Shown here: one piece after another, positions 44,067-52,415 of the stretch
Layout of the letters: every line of letters starts with the position of its first letter
Position numbering within the stretch: the stretch's first letter is position 1
Source: Anaerolineae bacterium
GTDB lineage: Bacteria > Chloroflexota > Anaerolineae > Aggregatilineales > UBA2796
DNA: 56,117 nucleotides
Direction: 5' to 3'
Assembly: GCA_025055255.1 (NCBI GenBank)
Contig: JANWYI010000022.1
Coordinates: forward strand, 1 to 56,117
Notes under the pieces: generated by a model
The model's database searches: none
Told to the model about the DNA's origin: nothing
Seen by the model: only the letters and a program-made list of their open reading frames with translations
Position numbers and translations under genes: made by a program

Positions 44067-45170
44067 TCACGTTGCGCGTATAGCACGGCGATGAATTGCG
44101 TCCGTGCCGCTTGGAAAGGCTGCGCCGAACGATCTGCGTGACTCTGCTTGCTGCACAAAGCCTGTCTCATCTGTGGCGCGCACGCCAATTCGGTAGACGC
44201 CGGGCGCAGGGAACGTCCACATGACGTACCACTGAGTCCATGCCAATGGCGTAGCGCCGCTCGGTACGAGCGCAGCAGACATCCACTCGCCGTCATCAAT
44301 TTGCACCTCGACTTTGACAATTCGACGCGCGCCTGCCACAGCAATGCCTTGTATCACGACTTGTGCGCCTGCCTGTAGCACAGCATTTTCGCTTGGCGTG
44401 TGAATGATGGACTTGGTGCGCATCGCCGCCACGTTCGACCAGCCGCGCGACTCCCAGTAGCCGCGATAGTCATAGTCAATGAACTGGATGTGCGTCAACC
44501 AGCGCGGCATTTTCTGACCGTAGAGACCAGGAATGTGCACGCGCAATGGAAAGCCATGTGCTGCAGTCAGTGGCGCGCCGTTCAGCTCATAGGCGAGTAT
44601 GGTCTGTGGCTGCAGCATCCATTCCGTTGCAACCGACGTTGTGTAGCCGTCAGCGGCTTCAAGTTTGACGTGCGTCGCCTGAGCCTTCGGCTGCACGCGC
44701 GCCACAATTTCGCTGATTGGCACGCCGCGCCACTCAAGGTTGCCGATCAGATCGCCGCCTGTCTGATTTGAGATGCATTCAAGCGTGCGCACGTCGCTGA
44801 TGGCAGGCATAGCGCGCAGCTCGTCAAGCCTGAATGTCATCGGCGATTCGACCAAGCCGTCTACGCGCAGCGACCACGTGCGCGCGTCGAGCGCAGGCGT
44901 GTTGCGATAGTCATACTGTGCGATGAACAGATTGGCTACATCAGTCAAAATCGGCTTGTCATAGGTGAGCGTGCCGAAGTTAGCGTCGGGCAAGGCAGGT
45001 GGCAAGGTCTGGGCAGGCGACGGCGCGTGTATGAGCGGATTGGCGGTTGCATCGGGCGTGTAGACAGTCGGAGACAGGCGCTCAGCAGATTGGCAGGCGG
45101 CGGCTAAGGCTGAGCCTGTGACGGCGATCAGGAAGGCACGGCGCGATAAGCGCTCAGTCGGTTGTGACAT
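44067..45170 (-). CDS. Sulfite-oxidase-like molybdoenzyme, exported lipoprotein
   Basis: Molybdopterin-dependent oxidoreductase of the sulfite oxidase family, 367 residues. The N-terminus has a Tat-like RRAFL motif followed by a hydrophobic stretch and AAAC, so a Tat-exported lipoprotein is likely. The molybdenum-ligating Cys is in TLECISNQTGGDLIGN (about residue 133). The Moco-binding region continues to RVHIPGLYGQKMPRWLTHIQF. A C-terminal Mo-co dimerisation beta domain (about 255-345) is present. No haem domain or cytochrome gene is adjacent, so the electron acceptor is unknown. Substrate could be sulfite or a sulfoxide. Confidence 0.88.
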   Translation of the reverse strand: MSQPTERLSRRAFLIAVTGSALAAACQSAERLSPTVYTPDATANPLIHAPSPAQTLPPALPDANFGTLTYDKPILTDVANLFIAQYDYRNTPALDARTWSLRVDGLVESPMTFRLDELRAMPAISDVRTLECISNQTGGDLIGNLEWRGVPISEIVARVQPKAQATHVKLEAADGYTTSVATEWMLQPQTILAYELNGAPLTAAHGFPLRVHIPGLYGQKMPRWLTHIQFIDYDYRGYWESRGWSNVAAMRTKSIIHTPSENAVLQAGAQVVIQGIAVAGARRIVKVEVQIDDGEWMSAALVPSGATPLAWTQWYVMWTFPAPGVYRIGVRATDETGFVQQAESRRSFGAAFPSGTDAIHRRAIRAT

Positions 45171-45196
45171 GATGAGAGCATCCTAAAAACTCAGCG

Positions 45197-45227
45197 GTCA
45201 GACGCGCTTGCTCGCTGCGCGTCTGAC
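45197..45227. repeat. Perfect 11-bp inverted repeat in a divergent intergenic region
   Basis: GTCAGACGCGC (45197-45207) and its exact complement (45217-45227) flank a 9-base spacer, 27 bases upstream of the molybdoenzyme start. It would be an mRNA leader hairpin for that gene or a protein-binding site for either divergent gene. No T-run follows. Confidence 0.6.
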
Positions 45228-45360
45228 GCTTCGAATGACGCTGTAGGCTGATTGTACCTAGTTTTTATGCGCACGCGCCTCAGATTTTTCCTCAGGCGCA
45301 TTCATGGCTACAATTCACGGGCATGGTTATGATGACGTTGAGGCGCTGAAGGAGCTTGCC

Positions 45361-47214
45361 ATGACCGTGTACAACGGCAAAGTGGCTGTGTGGTATGTGC
45401 ATGGGCGCACGGTTGCCGAGAACACGATTGACGAGGTGATCAGCGTGCTGCGCGAGTTCGCGCCAGCTGTGGACGCCGTCTGGGTCAAGATTGGCGAGGC
45501 GAACGAGTGGATGGGCAACATCGGGCGCGGCGATCCTAAGCCTGATCTCGCCATTCGCAGCGTCGCCGACGTTGATCGCTGGATCGGCAAGCTGGCAGCC
45601 GCGAACCTAGAGTTCCACGCTTGGCACATTCCTAAAGGCATTAATCCAACAGCAGAGGCGGACTTCCTGATACAGGCGTGCAACCGTCCGGGCGTGCGCT
45701 CGCTGATCTTGGACGTAGAGCCGTTCACAGGCTACTGGTCTGGTGGACGCGCCAATGTGCGTCCGTTCATGACGCGCCTGCGCGCAGGCTTGCCTGCCAA
45801 CTTTCACATCGGCATGAGCGTTGATCCGCGTCCGTGGCATTTCAACAGCATCTTTCCGCAGGAATGGCGTCCGTACCTCAACAGCATTCATCCACAGACC
45901 TACTGGGCAGATTTCAGCCAGACGCCTGATGCAGCGCTGCAGATGGTCTACAACACTTGGGGCAACTACGGCTTGCCAATCATCCCTGTGCTGCAAGCCT
46001 ACCAAGGCCCGGGCAACCGCTTGACGCGCGAAGACATGGATCGGGCGCGTATCGTGGCAACGGTCACTTACAAAGCGCCCGGCTTGAGCTGGTTTCGCTT
46101 TGGCACAATCACACGGACACTTTTCCCAGCTGTCAACGTCAAGATGACAGGCGAAGTGCCAATTGGCACAGGCAGCCGACCAGTCAACGGACGTTACGGT
46201 GCAGAGATCATCATCAAGCCCGGCGACGTCGGCTACGCCGAAGGCACTTATGACGGCTCGCCTAATCCGCTGCAAAGTTTTCGGAACGAAGAGGGTTGGA
46301 CGAGTCGCTACCTTGCCACTAGCGACTCATTCAGCCGAGTCTGGGTGCGCTGGGCGCCGCGCCTGCCTGCCAGCGGCTGGTATGAGATTTCTGCTTACAT
46401 TCCTTCGCAGCACGGCTCAACGCGCAACGCGCGCTACAAAATCAACGGCATTCTCGGTCAGCAGACAGATTTTGAGGTGCGCGTCTCGCAGGTCGCTGTA
46501 GATTCGCTCTGGGTCTCGCTTGGCGTCTATCAGTTTGACGCCAACAATCCCAATGCAGGTGTCGTTTTCCTGAACGACTTGACGGGTGAGCGCGGACGTG
46601 AGATCGCCTTTGACGCGATCCGTTGGCGGCAAGTGCTGGGCTGGAGTCAGCCGCCGCGCTACCTTGCCGACGGCTTTGACGCGCCCGTCGGCTTGCCGCA
46701 GGAGCGCCAAGCGCGCAGCGGCACGACGTGGCCCGAGACATGGCTCTCAACCAATCCGTACGCCAATCGCTACCTGCTGCTCGGCACGCCGACCATTCAC
46801 ACGGGCGACGATCTGATCATGCAGCGCGGCACCACACTCGGTCAGCCTGTCTACGCTGTGGCAAGCGGCGTGGTGACAGCTGCGCGGCGCTTGCAAGGCA
46901 GCTGGGGCGATGTAATTGTCATTCGGCACGATCCGTTGATCAACACTGGGCAAGTTGTCTACAGCCGCTACGGGCACGTCGGCGAGATGACCGTGCGGCA
47001 AGGCGACCGCGTCGTGCGCGGACAGCGCATTGCTGTCATCAGCGATGCTTACGGTGTCTTCCGTTCGGCGCCGCATTTGCACTTTGACATCAGTCCGACG
47101 CGCGTCCTTGAGAGCGCGCCTGGCGACTGGCCCGGGTTGGATATGACGCGCATTGAGCGTGATTACGTTGATCCGCGCCTGTTCATCTACGGCAATCGTC
47201 CCGTCAATCCGTGA
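45361..47214 (+). CDS. Three-domain protein: GH-like barrel, golvesin-like domain, M23 peptidase
   Basis: About 617 residues from the ATG at 45361, which has AAGGAG 6 bases upstream. The N-terminal ~250 residues look like a TIM-barrel glycoside-hydrolase-like domain (VRSLILDVEPFTGYWSGG with an acidic DVE motif, and HPQTYWADFS). The centre (about 270-430) is golvesin-like, with WYEISAYIP and the family's ending IAFDAIRWRQV. The C-terminal domain is M23 with IHTGDDL (H-x3-D) and PHLHFDI (HLH). No signal peptide is visible, which is odd for a wall hydrolase. A longer frame to 45304 does not add one. Confidence 0.82.
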   Translation: MTVYNGKVAVWYVHGRTVAENTIDEVISVLREFAPAVDAVWVKIGEANEWMGNIGRGDPKPDLAIRSVADVDRWIGKLAAANLEFHAWHIPKGINPTAEADFLIQACNRPGVRSLILDVEPFTGYWSGGRANVRPFMTRLRAGLPANFHIGMSVDPRPWHFNSIFPQEWRPYLNSIHPQTYWADFSQTPDAALQMVYNTWGNYGLPIIPVLQAYQGPGNRLTREDMDRARIVATVTYKAPGLSWFRFGTITRTLFPAVNVKMTGEVPIGTGSRPVNGRYGAEIIIKPGDVGYAEGTYDGSPNPLQSFRNEEGWTSRYLATSDSFSRVWVRWAPRLPASGWYEISAYIPSQHGSTRNARYKINGILGQQTDFEVRVSQVAVDSLWVSLGVYQFDANNPNAGVVFLNDLTGERGREIAFDAIRWRQVLGWSQPPRYLADGFDAPVGLPQERQARSGTTWPETWLSTNPYANRYLLLGTPTIHTGDDLIMQRGTTLGQPVYAVASGVVTAARRLQGSWGDVIVIRHDPLINTGQVVYSRYGHVGEMTVRQGDRVVRGQRIAVISDAYGVFRSAPHLHFDISPTRVLESAPGDWPGLDMTRIERDYVDPRLFIYGNRPVNP

Positions 47215-47279
47215 CAATGACGTGTGCTTGTCTGTGCGCTTTAGATTGGCTACGATCTGAATAATTATCTCAGGCGCGT

Positions 47280-47417
47280 ATGGACTTCTTGACGCCGCAA
47301 TTTTTTGACATGCTGGTGATCGCGCTCATCTTGAGCGGATTGCTGCTGGCTGCGGCGCGCCTGATCCACGATTTTCGTCAGCCGCCGCGCTTTCCTGAAG
47401 AGGAGCGGAAGGAGTGA
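47280..47417 (+). CDS. 45-residue single-pass membrane protein
   Basis: A short frame with one clear hydrophobic helix (MLVIALILSGLLLAAARLI) followed by a charged cytoplasmic tail ending PEEERKE. Its stop is 3 bases before the Uma2 start and it provides that gene's ribosome site (GGAAGGAG). Its length is below usual gene-calling limits. Codon use resembles neighbours. Function unknown. Confidence 0.6.
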   Translation: MDFLTPQFFDMLVIALILSGLLLAAARLIHDFRQPPRFPEEERKE

Positions 47418-47420
47418 GCC

Positions 47421-48014
47421 ATGCAGGAGCGCCTTGCCGAGTCTTTTTGCAGCCTTGAGGAGTTCTGGACGCTCGCGCATGCCGAAACAGACGACCTGCC
47501 ACGCTGCTACGAGCTAGATGAGGGAATAGTGATTGAGATGTCACCTTCAGGCGCACTACACGGCATCCTAGCGGCGTGGATAAGTTACTTGCTGAACACG
47601 CACGTTTACACGCACGGTCTAGGACTGTCCTTTGGTGCTGAGACGGGCTTCATCTTGCATCAGGCGGCTAATGGACGTGCTATTGTGCGTGCGCCTGACT
47701 TCGCTTTTGTCAGCAAGGCGCGCGCTCTACCTGTGAGCGGCAAGTTCTATCCTACTGCGCCTGACTTCGCCGTCGAGATCGTGTCACCTAGCGACACGGC
47801 GCGCCAAATGCGCCGCAAGGCGCGTCAATACCTAGCGTATGGCACACGCCTGCTGTGGATCGTCTTTCCAGACGAACCAGACCGCTTTGTGGATGTCTAT
47901 CGTCCTGAGCAGCCCATCTTGACCGTGCAAGGCGAGCAACTTTTGGAAGGCTACGATGTGTTGCCAAACTTCGCTCTGCCTGTCAACCGTCTGTTTGCCG
48001 CCCTTTCCGCTTAA
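47421..48014 (+). CDS. Uma2-family (DUF820) endonuclease
   Basis: A 197-residue Uma2 protein, complete: SLEEFWTLAHAETDDLPRCY, GIVIEMSPSGALHGILAAW, APDFAFVSKARALP, the nuclease core APDFAVEIVSPSDTARQMRR, YLAYGTRLLWIVFPDE and LPNFALPVNRLFAALSA. It is the third Uma2 copy in the window and divergent from the other two. The upstream small membrane protein is tightly linked (3 bases). Confidence 0.88.
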   Translation: MQERLAESFCSLEEFWTLAHAETDDLPRCYELDEGIVIEMSPSGALHGILAAWISYLLNTHVYTHGLGLSFGAETGFILHQAANGRAIVRAPDFAFVSKARALPVSGKFYPTAPDFAVEIVSPSDTARQMRRKARQYLAYGTRLLWIVFPDEPDRFVDVYRPEQPILTVQGEQLLEGYDVLPNFALPVNRLFAALSA

Positions 48015-48035
48015 TTTGTGACGAGGAGGAATTTT

Positions 48036-49289
48036 ATGCGCTGCTTACGCCATTTTTATCTGCTTGCGCTCGCGCTCAGCCTGATGACGCTTTCTGTCTT
48101 ACCTGCTGCGGCGCAGGACAATCGGCGGCTGATTTTCGAAGAGACTTTTGGCGCCAATCACAGCGGTTGGAAAGTTGCTGACTCAGATGGCGCAGTGGAT
48201 GTCACAAGAAATGCCGTCAGTATTAGCGTAAGCAAAGAAGCAATTGCTGTTTGGGCAACGCCTGCTCTGACCGTGCCAGAGGACGTCGAGATTGAAGTTG
48301 AGGCGCGCGCGATTAACCCTGATCGCAGCGGCAACTGGAACTTAGGCGTGCTGCTGCGCGTCAACAGGCGCGATCTAGACGGCAGTTTTTACCACTTCGG
48401 CGTAGCAGGCGACGGCACATGGGAATTTTCAGTGCGTCCGCCTGATGCTGACAGGTACGTGAATGCGATTGAGTACGGCAAGCTGTCCGAGTTTAACCCG
48501 AATCGTCCAATCACTCTGCGCGTGCTTGCCAGTGGCAATACCTTTACTTTCTACATTAACAATCGCTTAATTCGGCAGTTCACGGACGACACATTGCCTA
48601 GCACGCCTGACCGCGAGAGGTTCTTCGGCTTAATGGCAGGCACTTATGAAGGCGTGAGCAAGCACACGGTCGAGTTTCGCCGCATCACTGTGCACGAGAT
48701 AGCTCGCCAGCGCGCCTTCTTCCGTGATACATTCCCTGACAGCAATCCAAGCGGCTGGGGAACATCTGAGCGGGCAGGTGAGTATAGCGTTAAAATTGAA
48801 AATAACTCCCTGATGATTGAGGTGCTAAAGTCAAATTGGTTTGTCTGGACGCGCCCTGATCGGCGCTTCCCACAAGACGTAGACCTGCGCGTTGACGTAG
48901 TCAGCGACTCGCCCAGCTCAGGCGAATGGTACTATGGCATCGGCGTGCGTGGCTACTTTGAAAACAACGCAAATTATTTCTACCTGTTCACAGTGCAAAG
49001 CACAGGCAGGTTCACCTTCACTACGCAACGTGATGCTGTCACAATTAACACGCTGATTGACGAGACGCGAATAACCGATTTCAATCCGTCTACCAAGCAC
49101 ACGCTGCGCGTCCGAGCCGTGGGCGACGTCTTCACACTCTTTGTAAATGACAGACAGGTAGGTAGCGTGCGTGCCACCAATCTGAAGGCACAGCCAGACT
49201 ACACTGTCTTTCTGGTAGCTGGCACTTTTCCAAGCGCTCAAGCAGCGCGCGCACGCTTCGCCAACTTTCGCGCTGAGGCGCCGCGCTGA
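48036..49289 (+). CDS. Secreted protein with two lectin-like (DUF1080-type) domains
   Basis: Exported protein of 417 residues from ATG 48036, preceded by GAGGAGGAA 7 bases upstream. The signal peptide ends near LPAAAQD (about residue 27). Two homologous beta-sandwich domains follow, about 30-222 and 225-415. Each begins with an F-x-D/E-T-F...SGW motif (FEETFGANHSGW and FRDTFPDSNPSGW) and carries LRVxASGNTFTFYINNR- and FTLFVNDRQVGSV-like strands. This resembles concanavalin-like 3-keto-disaccharide hydrolase domains and may bind or process glycans. No catalytic site assigned. Confidence 0.8.
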   Translation: MRCLRHFYLLALALSLMTLSVLPAAAQDNRRLIFEETFGANHSGWKVADSDGAVDVTRNAVSISVSKEAIAVWATPALTVPEDVEIEVEARAINPDRSGNWNLGVLLRVNRRDLDGSFYHFGVAGDGTWEFSVRPPDADRYVNAIEYGKLSEFNPNRPITLRVLASGNTFTFYINNRLIRQFTDDTLPSTPDRERFFGLMAGTYEGVSKHTVEFRRITVHEIARQRAFFRDTFPDSNPSGWGTSERAGEYSVKIENNSLMIEVLKSNWFVWTRPDRRFPQDVDLRVDVVSDSPSSGEWYYGIGVRGYFENNANYFYLFTVQSTGRFTFTTQRDAVTINTLIDETRITDFNPSTKHTLRVRAVGDVFTLFVNDRQVGSVRATNLKAQPDYTVFLVAGTFPSAQAARARFANFRAEAPR

Positions 49290-49380
49290 GCGATACAGGC
49301 TGTACAACTGCGTCTTCTCTTGGTATCCTGATCGCGTAAGTTGCCATGTGAGAGATCAGTCGTAGCAGAGGAGTCGTCTT

Positions 49381-50046
49381 GTGAACACGGAAGACTATGT
49401 CCGCCGCCGTCCTGTCTACCTGCTGTTGGATACCTCTGGCTCAATGCGCGGCGCGCCAATTCAGGCTGTGCAGCAAGGCGTCGCTATGATCCATCAGGAG
49501 CTGTTAAACAATCCGCACGCCATTGAGACCGTGTACCTGAGCGTGATCACCTTTGCCGATAGCGCTCAGCAAGTGGCAAGACTCGCCTCCGTAGAGGAGT
49601 TCAAGCCGCCGACTCTGCGCGCCGAAGGGCAGACAGCGCTCGGAGCTGCTATTACGTTGCTTGAGCAGGCACTAGAGCGCGAGCTGATTCCGAACAGCGA
49701 AGGGCGCAAAGGCGACTATCGTCCGCTCATCTTCCTGCTGACCGATGGCGCGCCAACTGACGATTGGCGTCCAGCTGTGGAGCGCTTTAAGGCGCGGCGC
49801 GGCAACAAGATCGGCGCGTTTGTGGCGCTCGGCTGCGGCACAAACGTCAACACGGAGACGCTGCGCGAGATCACCAAAGACGTGCTGTATATGAAGGACA
49901 CCAGTCCCGATGCGCTCAAGCAGTTCTTCCGCTGGGTCTCGTCTAGCATCCAGAAGACAAGCCAACGCATTGAGACGCGCCCTGAAGAAGGCGGTCTAGA
50001 GGCGCCGCCGCTGCCGCCTGTCATGAAGTGGGATCGCAGCACATGA
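49381..50046 (+). CDS. TerY-like von Willebrand factor A protein
   Basis: Cytoplasmic VWA-domain protein of 221 residues starting at GTG 49381, with AGGAG upstream. The metal-ion site DTSGS starts at Asp17, with a Thr in GQTALGAAI and an Asp in LLTDGAPTDDW, so MIDAS is complete. The sequence resembles TerY of tellurite-resistance and phosphorylation modules. It is followed 13 bases later by a PP2C gene. In the known TerY-P triad a kinase is also present; none is here. Confidence 0.88.
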   Translation: MNTEDYVRRRPVYLLLDTSGSMRGAPIQAVQQGVAMIHQELLNNPHAIETVYLSVITFADSAQQVARLASVEEFKPPTLRAEGQTALGAAITLLEQALERELIPNSEGRKGDYRPLIFLLTDGAPTDDWRPAVERFKARRGNKIGAFVALGCGTNVNTETLREITKDVLYMKDTSPDALKQFFRWVSSSIQKTSQRIETRPEEGGLEAPPLPPVMKWDRST

Positions 50047-50059
50047 GCGCTAGTCGCCT

Positions 50060-51364
50060 ATGCCGCCGCTCCTTCACTTTGTGGTAGACCCGCGTGGCTG
50101 GACAACGCCGCCAGACACTGATGTATTGATCACGTTAGTGCAGGCGCGCCTGCGCAATCTAGCGTCGCTGGACGTCCAAGTGCGCCTGCTTGACGAACAC
50201 TGGGCAACTTCTCTACCGCGTCCAGAGACGATTGCGCTGCTCGTGCTGGCGCGTCCATTGGTAGGCGACTGGCAGTCAGCGCTGCAGGCGTGGCTGAGTG
50301 AGCGCCATTTGCTCTACGTTGCCTTCTTCGATGGCGCCGCGCTCGAAGACCTGCGTCAACTGGCTGCGCTGACTGCGACTCAGCCAATTCCGCGCGCGCC
50401 CTATCGCCTGCTTGCCCAGACCATGCCGCAACTTGACGCTGCCTTCGCATGGTTTGAGAGCCTATTGCAGAAAATGCAGCCCGTGCTTGTGCCTGAGTCG
50501 CCGCCACCGCCTGTGCGCGTCGCCACTACGCGCTGGCGTAATTTGCCCAGCAACGCGCAAGACGCCTATGCCTATCCCGATCAGTTCACACTCTCAGTTT
50601 ATGGCGCGCATGGCTACCGTCTTGTCGGCGCTAGCCATCGCGGACGCACTCATGCGCATCATGGCACTTTCCGCGATGACGCCTTTGCGCTCGGCGCTAC
50701 GCCGCACTGGAACATCCTCGCTGTGGCTGATGGCGCAGGGACAGCTGCTCTGGCGCGCGTCGGCTCAAATCTTGCTGTGTCAAGCGCCGTGGAAGCCATT
50801 CGTGCTGCTGCGCCGCCCTCGCCGACGCCAAACGACTTGGGACGCGCGGTCTGGACCGGCTTGGAAGCGGCTTATCGCACGCTTTTCGACTTTGCAAGCG
50901 CTGAATACCTCGCTGTGAGCGACCTCAACACGACCTTACAGCTCCTGATCCATTTCCCGCTGGAGACGAGCTGCTATGTCGGCGTGGTGCACATCGGCGA
51001 CGGTCTGGTGGTGGCAGAAGCAGTAGACGGGCAGATTTATTCGTTGACCGAGCCAGACACTGACCCTGATGACGGCGGACGCACGTTCTTCCTGACCAGC
51101 GCGCCGCTCAACGAATGGAAGCGCCGCGCTAGAGTCTACCAGTTCGACGAGCGCCTCAGCATCGTCGCCTTGATGACTGATGGACTATCGAGCGACTTGG
51201 AGCCATACGATGAGCTGCTTCAGCCGAATCTGTTCGGCGCGCTGCGCCAGCGCGTCTTGTGCTATCCGCTGCCGCTGCGCGAAGGCGCCTTGCTCAGCCT
51301 GATCAGCTACGAGCGGCGCGGCTCTTTCGACGACCGCACTCTAGCTATCCTCACGCGCGACTAA
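50060..51364 (+). CDS. PP2C-like phosphatase with extra N-terminal domain
   Basis: A 434-residue protein. The C-terminal part (about 180-430) is a PP2C_2-type phosphatase, with RDDAFALG, the metal-binding ILAVADGAGTAALARVGSNL, VVHIGDGLVV and ALMTDGLSSDLE. The N-terminal ~160 residues (LLHFVVDPRGWTTPPDTDVL to LPRPETIALLVLARPL) look like an alpha/beta Rossmann-type domain I do not recognise. It is cotranscribed with the TerY-like gene. It probably removes phosphate from targets of an unidentified Ser/Thr kinase. Its stop overlaps that of the convergent Crp/Fnr gene. Confidence 0.85.
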   Translation: MPPLLHFVVDPRGWTTPPDTDVLITLVQARLRNLASLDVQVRLLDEHWATSLPRPETIALLVLARPLVGDWQSALQAWLSERHLLYVAFFDGAALEDLRQLAALTATQPIPRAPYRLLAQTMPQLDAAFAWFESLLQKMQPVLVPESPPPPVRVATTRWRNLPSNAQDAYAYPDQFTLSVYGAHGYRLVGASHRGRTHAHHGTFRDDAFALGATPHWNILAVADGAGTAALARVGSNLAVSSAVEAIRAAAPPSPTPNDLGRAVWTGLEAAYRTLFDFASAEYLAVSDLNTTLQLLIHFPLETSCYVGVVHIGDGLVVAEAVDGQIYSLTEPDTDPDDGGRTFFLTSAPLNEWKRRARVYQFDERLSIVALMTDGLSSDLEPYDELLQPNLFGALRQRVLCYPLPLREGALLSLISYERRGSFDDRTLAILTRD

Positions 51365-52053
51365 TTTGGCAGATCGTCCGCAATAGCGATCAGCGCCTCA
51401 GGCTTCAGCAGCGTAATTTGCTCGCGCTTCGCCTCAAGAATGCCTTCACGTTGCCAAGCTGTTAACGTACGGCTGACTGTCTCAAGTGTCGTGCCGTTCA
51501 TCTGTGCCAAGTCTTGGCGACTCAGCCGCATGTTCAGATAAATGCTGCCATCTGCTTGCTCAACGCCGACTTTGTGCGCTAGACGCACCAGTGAGCGCGC
51601 CAGACGCTGTTGCACGCGCTCAGCGCTCAGCTCACGGATGCGTTCGTGCGCCTCATGCAGACGCGCCGCCAACATGCGCACAACGCGCACTGCTAATGGC
51701 GCATGTTGCAGCATGACTTCCCACATCAGCGCACCTTGCATGGCTACAAGCTCGCAGCGCTCTAGCGCCTCGGCTGTGGCAGGATATGGCTCACTGTTGA
51801 GCGCCACGATCAAGCCGATCAGGTCGCCTTCGCCGAAAGTTGCCAATGTTACATCTTTGCCTTCAGGCGTGTGTTGCACAAGGCGCAGCCTGCCGCGCTG
51901 CAGCAGGTAGAACACACGCGCAGGCTCGCCTTGGCGGAAGAGCAAAGCGCCGCTCTCGATCTCCTGCAGGCGCGCTGAGCTCATCAATCGTTCGTAAAGC
52001 GGCAGCGGCAAATCGGCAAAAAACTCAGTTTGCTTTAAGCTATGTGCCTTCAC
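51361..52053 (-). CDS. Crp/Fnr-family transcription regulator
   Basis: A 230-residue regulator. The N-terminal cyclic-nucleotide-binding fold (about 15-130) has SGALLFRQGEPARVFYLLQR and GEGDLIGLIVAL. The long dimer helix is followed by an HTH_Crp domain with RLSRQDLAQMNGTTLETVSR, whose recognition helix carries E-x2-S-R as in Crp/Fnr. No N-terminal Cys cluster for Fe-S is seen, so it is not an Fnr oxygen sensor; a cAMP-binding Arg/Ser set is not obvious. It is divergent from a DUF1858 gene, its likely target. Confidence 0.92.
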   Translation of the reverse strand: MKAHSLKQTEFFADLPLPLYERLMSSARLQEIESGALLFRQGEPARVFYLLQRGRLRLVQHTPEGKDVTLATFGEGDLIGLIVALNSEPYPATAEALERCELVAMQGALMWEVMLQHAPLAVRVVRMLAARLHEAHERIRELSAERVQQRLARSLVRLAHKVGVEQADGSIYLNMRLSRQDLAQMNGTTLETVSRTLTAWQREGILEAKREQITLLKPEALIAIADDLPN

Positions 52054-52056
52054 AGT

Positions 52057-52087
52057 TTGCTCAATACCTTACAAAAGAGCTTATAAT
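52057..52087 (+). promoter_or_regulatory. Candidate promoter of the DUF1858 gene
   Basis: TTGCTC (52057-52062) and a perfect TATAAT (52082-52087) are 19 bases apart in the 82-base divergent interval. No convincing Crp or Fnr half-site palindrome was recognised. Confidence 0.45.
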
Positions 52088-52135
52088 AGTAAGTGCATCG
52101 CCCATGAGCGCCAGCCAGCAAGCGAGGTATCCACT

Positions 52136-52366
52136 ATGACTAGCGCCCGCCTGAGCCCATTCATGCTAGTTTGTGATTTGCTTCAAACCTATCCAGAGAC
52201 AGCTGAAGTCTTCCACAAGTGGAATTTAGCGTGTCCAAGTTGTTGGCTGACCGACATGCACACCATTGCCGACATCGCCATCATCTTCGAGCTTGACCTG
52301 CAGGCGCTCATGCGCGACCTGCGCGAGGCAATTGGCGAGCGCCCGCGTGGTCTTGAGCGCTCTTGA
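52136..52366 (+). CDS. DUF1858-type small redox-disulfide protein
   Basis: A 76-residue protein matching the DUF1858/ScdA-N type: LVCDLLQTYPETAEVFHKWN followed by CPSC in LACPSCWLTDM, then TIADIAIIFELDLQALMRDL. The C-P-S-C pair is the redox-active or cluster-associated motif. Such proteins accompany hybrid-cluster or iron-sulfur repair functions regulated by Crp/Fnr proteins, which fits the divergent regulator. The function here is inferred from the family. Confidence 0.85.
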   Translation: MTSARLSPFMLVCDLLQTYPETAEVFHKWNLACPSCWLTDMHTIADIAIIFELDLQALMRDLREAIGERPRGLERS

Positions 52367-52415
52367 GCCGCGTGCCGTGTCTGTGTGCGCAATTCGGCAC
52401 ACAGACAGCAAACGC

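Noticed and set aside
52054-52135. Fnr/Crp operator between the regulator and DUF1858 genes
   Set aside because: No TTGAT-N4-ATCAA or TGTGA-N6-TCACA palindrome is present, so no operator was annotated.
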